From positions 1-10,177 of the forward strand of contig CAKMMH010000049.1 in assembly GCA_927798255.1 (NCBI GenBank): 10,177 nt of DNA, given 5' to 3'. Both the position numbers and the translations under genes were made by a program. Each line of letters begins with the position of its first letter. The stretch's first letter is position 1. The DNA comes from an uncultured bacterium. Lineage in GTDB: Bacteria; Bdellovibrionota_C; UBA2361; CAKMMH01. The notes under the pieces were generated by a model that saw only the letters and a program-made list of their open reading frames with translations, was not told the DNA's origin and did no database searches. This document shows positions 5,899-10,177 of the stretch, piece by piece.

Positions 5899-7170
5899 TT
5901 ACTTAAAATTTAAAGTTTTTAAGCCAAAATCTTGTAAAAATTCTTCATTGTCTTTGTAGCAGAAAGAAAAGACTTCTTGCCAGATATCCCTTGTTTCCAT
6001 ACATAAATAAAAAAATACTTTATCGTGAAATTTTTTAAAATTTTCATACATCATTTTATATAAATAAATTTTTAAATCCTTTGGATAAGTTATTTTACCA
6101 TTTGGATCTAATGCAGTTGGCATTTGAAGTATCTTAGTATTCACTTTCTTTTCACGAATTTGTTTGATAACTGGTTTTATGAATGTTAAACTTCCAAAAC
6201 TTATAAAAGAAATATCTTTAGGCGAAAAATTTTCTTGTATATACTGTGCAATTTCATTATATTCATTTTCTAATCCTTCATAAAAAATAATAGGGTGAAA
6301 ATGAAAAGCTATTTTTATTCCATGATTTGCAAGCTGCTTTGCGCTATTTAACCTACTTTCTAAAGAAGCAGTGCCTAGTTCTTCATTTTGAATAACTTTA
6401 TTAGTATTTATTGTCCATGAACATACAATATTTTTAGGAATAATATTATCTTTAAAATAGGAAATGTTTGAAGATTTTGTCTTTAATTCTAGAAGAACAT
6501 TTGGATTATTTTTTGCAAAATTGATTAATTCATCTAATATATTGTATTTGTTTCCCCAAACTAGTGCATCAGATGATTGGCCTGTGCCTATATGATAAAA
6601 TTTTTTTTTATCTAAATTTAGTGTATTTAATTTTTCTTTTAAATTATTAACAAATATAAAATCATTTCCATAAAATGTTTGAATTGTGCAATAAGAACAG
6701 TTAAAAGGACAATTTTGAACGACATCTAATGTTTTCAAACCACAACATACTGTTTTTTCAGAATACACAGGACAGGCTCCAAAAATATTTGATGATATAT
6801 CCTTTTTTATGCATTTTAATCCATCAATTGATGCTTCCTTTAAGGTTTTCTCAATATATTTTTTCTTTTCTGATTTTGTGTTTTCATAATACTGTTTGAT
6901 TTCTGAAATTATTTTATTTTTTATAATTTTAGGGTTATTACTTTTTGTTTTAATATTTGAGTAAAAATTAGCTAACAAATTTTCAATAAAATTAATATAT
7001 TTTTTATCCCAAGTGCTTAAATCTTTTAGGATTTCACTAATAATTTTAATATCTTGAACTGATAATTGTAATTTTAAAGCTAAGTCTTTAAGTAGTGCCT
7101 GTTCTTTTACATTTAATAAAAAATAAACAGTGTTTTTTGTTGCTAAGTTAAATTTTTCTAAATATTCCAT
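5899..7170 (-). CDS. Spore photoproduct lyase-like radical SAM protein
   Basis: The 423-residue protein (ATG at 7170) has a radical SAM cluster, CX3CX2C, at Cys154, Cys158 and Cys161 (NCPFNCSYC), preceded by further cysteines at 133, 142 and 143 (ACPVYSEKTVCCGLKTL). Downstream motifs match the spore photolyase family: GTGQSSDAL (195-203), LLELKTKS (226-233), CSWTINTNKVIQNEELGTAS (250-269), a conserved FHFHPI (289-294), and CMET...W (390-397). The first 130 or so residues are a helical Lys-rich region not found in Bacillus SplB. SplB repairs the UV spore photoproduct in DNA; the catalytic Cys141 of SplB falls in an AACTSD segment that here aligns with GTGQSSD, so that cysteine appears to be missing. 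A repair-like or different radical SAM role is open. An in-frame TTG two codons upstream (7176) is a possible but less likely start. The gene diverges from the phosphatase gene and precedes the protease gene on the same strand. Confidence 0.8.
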   Translation of the reverse strand: MEYLEKFNLATKNTVYFLLNVKEQALLKDLALKLQLSVQDIKIISEILKDLSTWDKKYINFIENLLANFYSNIKTKSNNPKIIKNKIISEIKQYYENTKSEKKKYIEKTLKEASIDGLKCIKKDISSNIFGACPVYSEKTVCCGLKTLDVVQNCPFNCSYCTIQTFYGNDFIFVNNLKEKLNTLNLDKKKFYHIGTGQSSDALVWGNKYNILDELINFAKNNPNVLLELKTKSSNISYFKDNIIPKNIVCSWTINTNKVIQNEELGTASLESRLNSAKQLANHGIKIAFHFHPIIFYEGLENEYNEIAQYIQENFSPKDISFISFGSLTFIKPVIKQIREKKVNTKILQMPTALDPNGKITYPKDLKIYLYKMMYENFKKFHDKVFFYLCMETRDIWQEVFSFCYKDNEEFLQDFGLKTLNFK

Positions 7171-7265
7171 AAGCAAAGTAGATTGTTTTTAAGTTTTTTA
7201 AAGTTTTACGCGACAATAATAACTGTAATAACATTTTTAAAAATTTTTTGCGAGTTATAAAATAT

Positions 7266-8249
7266 ATGAAAACTAGAAAAATTTTATCAAAAAATCCCAG
7301 TAGTTTTATTGATGTTAATAACATTTGCTCGCATACGACTTCTAATAAGATGGAAGTTAATGAAGATGCAATTTTTGATTTACAATTACAATCTTGCTTT
7401 TTCTTAGGTGTTTTTGATGGGGTAGGAAGTAGTGAAACAGGGGAGTTTGTCACACAAATAAGTATTGATGCAATTACAAGAGAATTGAAGTTATACGAGT
7501 TTAGGCCGTTAAAGTATGCAATTACTCAATCACTACGTGAAGCAAATAGACTGATATTGCTTAGAAAAACGAAAGCTAGTTATAGTGAAATAGGAGCTTC
7601 TTTTACAGGTGTTCTAGTTAGAGATAGAGAGATTTGCTTAGCAAATATTGGTAATTGCAGAGCATACTTATTAAGAGATAATGTAATTCAACAGTTAACA
7701 ACAGATCATACATATATTCAAGAGTTAAAAAGTCATGGAATAAGCCCAAGTCAAGAAGATTTAGTAGAAAGAAAGCATGTGCTAACTAGAATGTTAGGTG
7801 CTGTTCCAAATGTTAATATTTCAGTATTCCCATTGTGGATATGGGATAGTAAAGATTGTGATGTAGAAGGTAATGATGTAATAATTTTATGTAGTGATGG
7901 ATTGTATGAGTATATAAATATTCAGGACGTAGCAGATAAAATATCAAATTGCGCTGGTAACTATAAATCCGTTTGTGAGGAATTAACACAAGAAGCTATT
8001 GCAAATGGGAGTAAGGATAATATATCAATAGTTACTATTCCGTTAATAGGGCAATTAAGAAACGTATTACCTCCAGGCTATAATGTATCAATCGATGATT
8101 CTAAGGAGGATTCTTTTGATGACGATAATTATGATTCTGCAATAGAAGAATATCAAATTGATAATAATATTTATGTATTACATTTAATAATTTTAGTAAT
8201 ATTGTTTAATTTTATATCTATAATGTTTTTTTTAGTAGGTTTAAATTAA
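7266..8249 (+). CDS. PP2C-type Ser/Thr protein phosphatase with C-terminal membrane anchor
   Basis: From the ATG at 7266 the protein has 327 residues. The PPM/PP2C core covers about 20-262 and keeps the metal-binding aspartates: Asp34 in VNEDAIFD, Asp51 in GVFDGVG, Asp211 in LCSDGLYEYI, and Asp251 in SKDNISIV. Other family signatures are GASFTGVLVRDREICLANIG and CRAYLLRDN (about 110-138), and HVLTRMLGA. After an acidic Asp/Glu-rich linker (about 277-299) a single hydrophobic segment (about 302-325, LHLIILVILFNFISIMFFLV) ends only two residues before the C-terminus, so the enzyme is probably tail-anchored with its catalytic domain in the cytoplasm. It should dephosphorylate Ser/Thr-phosphorylated proteins, most likely products of the kinase two genes on. 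An in-frame TTG at 7248 adds 6 residues; a weak GCGAG upstream does not settle the choice. It is the first gene of the phospho-signalling operon. Confidence 0.9.
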   Translation: MKTRKILSKNPSSFIDVNNICSHTTSNKMEVNEDAIFDLQLQSCFFLGVFDGVGSSETGEFVTQISIDAITRELKLYEFRPLKYAITQSLREANRLILLRKTKASYSEIGASFTGVLVRDREICLANIGNCRAYLLRDNVIQQLTTDHTYIQELKSHGISPSQEDLVERKHVLTRMLGAVPNVNISVFPLWIWDSKDCDVEGNDVIILCSDGLYEYINIQDVADKISNCAGNYKSVCEELTQEAIANGSKDNISIVTIPLIGQLRNVLPPGYNVSIDDSKEDSFDDDNYDSAIEEYQIDNNIYVLHLIILVILFNFISIMFFLVGLN

Positions 8250-8258
8250 GAGGCTAAT

Positions 8259-9527
8259 ATGACTGAAAATAATGAAAAAAGAGAACGAACAAAAACTGTA
8301 ATGTTAGGGCCTGATATTACAAAGGAGATTCGCTCTCAATTAGAAGAATATAATTTAGAATCCTTATTTGATGATGATAAAGGAAATATTAAAGAGAAAG
8401 AAAAATTAGCTGATACTTTGCCTCAAAATTTCTTTTATAATAATGGTAAACCTGAAAGTAATGATAGTAATGATGGAGATGATAAGAATAAACGAAAAGA
8501 TACGACTGATGTAGTTATAAATGATGATAAAGATTATAGTATTTTTGCAGGCGAAAATCCTATAAAACAAATTCAGGAGAGTCTTGCAAATAATGAAGAA
8601 GTTTTAGTTAATAATTGCAATAAAGAACATCAAAAACTTGAAGTTTCAAGAGCAAAAAAGGAAACTGAAGAGATAGCATCTAAAATTATAAAAGATTTAG
8701 TACTTGATCAAATAGAACAAGAATCTTCTGTTAAAAATTCTCTTATTAAAGAATTAGAGTCTGAAAATGAAATGTTTGAAAAATTTGAATATAAAAATGG
8801 TACTAAATCTCAAAATGATAATGAAAAACAAGAGAAGGAAAATATTTATAATATATTAAATATTGAGGACACAAATAATCAAGGACTAAAAAATAATAAT
8901 TCGAATGAAACTAATAATTATTCATCAAGTATATTTGATGATATAGGAGGTGAAGTTAATAATGGTTTAAGCGATAATAATGAACCTATCTCTCATGGTA
9001 TGATTTTACAAAAGGGAGCATCACAAGCAAATGATACAAATAATAATATTGCGAATACTTCACATGTAAATAAAAATAATCAAGAACAAGAAGCGCTAGT
9101 TACCCCAAAAAAAGAAAATGATGAATGTAAAGCTACTCAGTTAAAATTAGAAGATAAATTCAAAGATATAAGAAATGGTATTTATTGGAAAGAGCAAACG
9201 CCATTAATAGGTTTTTTAATCACTTTTAATAATAATCCAAATGGTGATTTTTATGAATTAAGAGAAGGTAAATTAGTTATAACTTCACAAATGAATAAAA
9301 ACATGAATTCGCTTGTTATTAATGATGAGTCAATTGCTGTAATGCATGCTGTCATGAAGATAACAAGTAATAAAATAACTCTTCTTGATCCGTTTGGAGA
9401 AAACGTGACTACTTTAAAACATTTTAATAGTGATGAAGTAATTGAGTTATCTGAAGAAAGTGAGATAATAAAAGATAAAGATATTGTTACTTTTGGAAAT
9501 GTTACTTTTAAGGTATGTTTAATTTAA
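8259..9527 (+). CDS. FHA-domain protein with a long Asn/Glu-rich middle
   Basis: This 422-residue protein has three parts. A short N-terminal segment carries RERTKTVMLGPDI (8-20), with Thr11 and Thr13 as possible phosphorylation sites by the neighbouring kinase. A middle of about 250 residues (about 60-300) is rich in Asn, Glu, Asp and Lys and looks mostly disordered, apart from a helical stretch at about 125-175. A C-terminal FHA-type fold lies at about 315-422, with INDESIAVMHAVMKI (354-368; Ser358 and His363 at the usual S-x-x-x-x-H position) and LLDPFGENVT (375-384). The usual arginine of the G-R motif is a lysine (EGKLVI) and the N-G-T motif is altered, so phosphothreonine binding may be weak. 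It follows the phosphatase stop by 9 nt, with AAGAGG overlapping that stop and ending 5 nt before the ATG, and precedes the kinase by 1 nt. A kinase substrate or adaptor role is inferred. Confidence 0.8.
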   Translation: MTENNEKRERTKTVMLGPDITKEIRSQLEEYNLESLFDDDKGNIKEKEKLADTLPQNFFYNNGKPESNDSNDGDDKNKRKDTTDVVINDDKDYSIFAGENPIKQIQESLANNEEVLVNNCNKEHQKLEVSRAKKETEEIASKIIKDLVLDQIEQESSVKNSLIKELESENEMFEKFEYKNGTKSQNDNEKQEKENIYNILNIEDTNNQGLKNNNSNETNNYSSSIFDDIGGEVNNGLSDNNEPISHGMILQKGASQANDTNNNIANTSHVNKNNQEQEALVTPKKENDECKATQLKLEDKFKDIRNGIYWKEQTPLIGFLITFNNNPNGDFYELREGKLVITSQMNKNMNSLVINDESIAVMHAVMKITSNKITLLDPFGENVTTLKHFNSDEVIELSEESEIIKDKDIVTFGNVTFKVCLI

Positions 9528-9528
9528 T

Positions 9529-10177
9529 ATGGTTAGGCATCAGGAATTACAACCAGGTTTTGTTATAGCAGATAGGTACGAAGTCATAAAATGCCTTGGA
9601 AATGGTAGCATGGGAGCTGTGTATGCATGTAAGCATAAAGAGCTTTCTGGCCATATTATAGCTGCAAAGGTTCTTTTTCCTGAAGTTGCTAATGATAAAG
9701 TTTCAGCACAAAGATTTAGAAATGAAATTTTTGCATCTTACGGTGTCTCTCATCCGAATGTTGTAAGAGCTTATGAATATATAAAAGAGAAGGGGATTGT
9801 CGCTTATACAATGGAATATGTAAATGGTGGCGACCTTGCAGATTGTCTAAGAGATCCAGCAAAACTATTACCAATAAATAGAATAATAGAAATTTTAATT
9901 CAAATGACAGCTGGTGTTCAAGCCATTCATGAGTCTGGAATTATTCATAGAGATTTAAAACCGGAAAATATTTTGCTTACTAAATCTGGGGATGTAAAAA
10001 TTGCAGATTTTGGTATAGCTAGAACTGAGCGTGGCCCAAGACTTACCGAGCGCGGTGGGGTAGTGGGGACTATCGATTATGTAAGCCCCGAGTATATGTT
10101 AAATTCTCAAGTTGATTATAGATCTGATATTTATGCAATGGGTGTATTAGCTTTTGACATGATAACAGGAGTTACGC
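9529..10177 (+). CDS. Hanks-type Ser/Thr protein kinase (N-terminal 216 residues, cut by the window end)
   Basis: The frame opens with ATG at 9529, one base after the FHA stop codon, and stays open to the window edge, so the 3' end is missing. The 216 visible residues hold a nearly complete bacterial PknB-type kinase domain: glycine loop GNGSMGAVY (24-32), ATP-binding Lys47 in AAKVL, Glu66 in RNEIF, catalytic loop HRDLKPEN (140-147; Asp142, Asn147), DFGIAR (160-165), an activation loop with GTIDYVSPEY (180-189), and SDIYAMGVLAFD in helix F. All catalytic residues are intact, so an active kinase is expected. What follows the kinase domain (membrane segment, sensor, PASTA or TPR repeats) cannot be seen. 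The tight coupling to the FHA and PP2C genes suggests one signalling unit. A purine-rich AAGG lies too far upstream for a good ribosome site, so translation probably depends on coupling to the FHA gene. Confidence 0.95.
   Translation, partial: MVRHQELQPGFVIADRYEVIKCLGNGSMGAVYACKHKELSGHIIAAKVLFPEVANDKVSAQRFRNEIFASYGVSHPNVVRAYEYIKEKGIVAYTMEYVNGGDLADCLRDPAKLLPINRIIEILIQMTAGVQAIHESGIIHRDLKPENILLTKSGDVKIADFGIARTERGPRLTERGGVVGTIDYVSPEYMLNSQVDYRSDIYAMGVLAFDMITGVT

Noticed and set aside
7171..7265. Promoter for the phosphatase operon in the divergent gap
   Set aside because: TTTACG at 7205-7210 and TAACAT at 7229-7234 have 18-nt spacing but both match the consensus poorly, and AT-rich DNA gives many such pairs.
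7148..7453. 101-codon open frame on the minus strand
   Set aside because: It overlaps both the phosphatase and the radical SAM gene starts and encodes a low-complexity, Lys/Leu-rich product without recognisable motifs; the PP2C motifs on the other strand are far stronger.

Overview
The window is AT-rich bacterial chromosome (about 25-30% G+C in the lines I counted by eye). It carries a lipoprotein with a lipobox and a LysM domain, and a Do/HtrA protease with a Sec signal peptide, so the host probably has a Gram-negative envelope. The mix of a Ser/Thr kinase-FHA-PP2C cluster, a spore-photolyase-like radical SAM protein without other sporulation genes, and a short protein with a helical module I associate with myxobacterial-type glycosyltransferases points loosely to an AT-rich Bdellovibrionota/Oligoflexia-like or other deltaproteobacterial-grade organism. 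That placement is an inference and is not proven here. No tRNA, rRNA, CRISPR array or insertion sequence was found.

Left part (1-2701): the 3' end of an unidentified gene overlaps the start of a tandem-CBS protein (+). Converging on it from the other strand is a protein with the YjeF N-terminal (NAD(P)H-hydrate epimerase) fold that appears to lack the usual catalytic residues. Upstream of that gene is a 308-bp gene-free stretch. Its core is clearly richer in G+C (about 42-48%) than its surroundings and holds repeats and inverted repeats, so it is the best candidate for an undescribed structured RNA or dispersed intergenic element. Next comes a cobalamin-binding/BtuF-like protein with no signal peptide and an Asn/Glu-rich insert.

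Middle (2702-7170): a LysM lipoprotein (+) converges on a three-gene minus-strand block. In transcription order the block is a spore-photoproduct-lyase-like radical SAM protein, a Do-family periplasmic protease with two PDZ domains, and a small helical protein. An almost perfect 35-bp odd palindrome just after the protease stop is probably its terminator.

Right part (7171-end): a tight plus-strand operon encodes a tail-anchored PP2C phosphatase, an FHA protein with a long Asn/Glu-rich middle, and a Hanks-type Ser/Thr kinase cut off by the window edge. Gaps are 9 nt and 1 nt. The three together form a plausible phospho-signalling module: the kinase writes, the FHA protein reads, and the phosphatase erases at the membrane.
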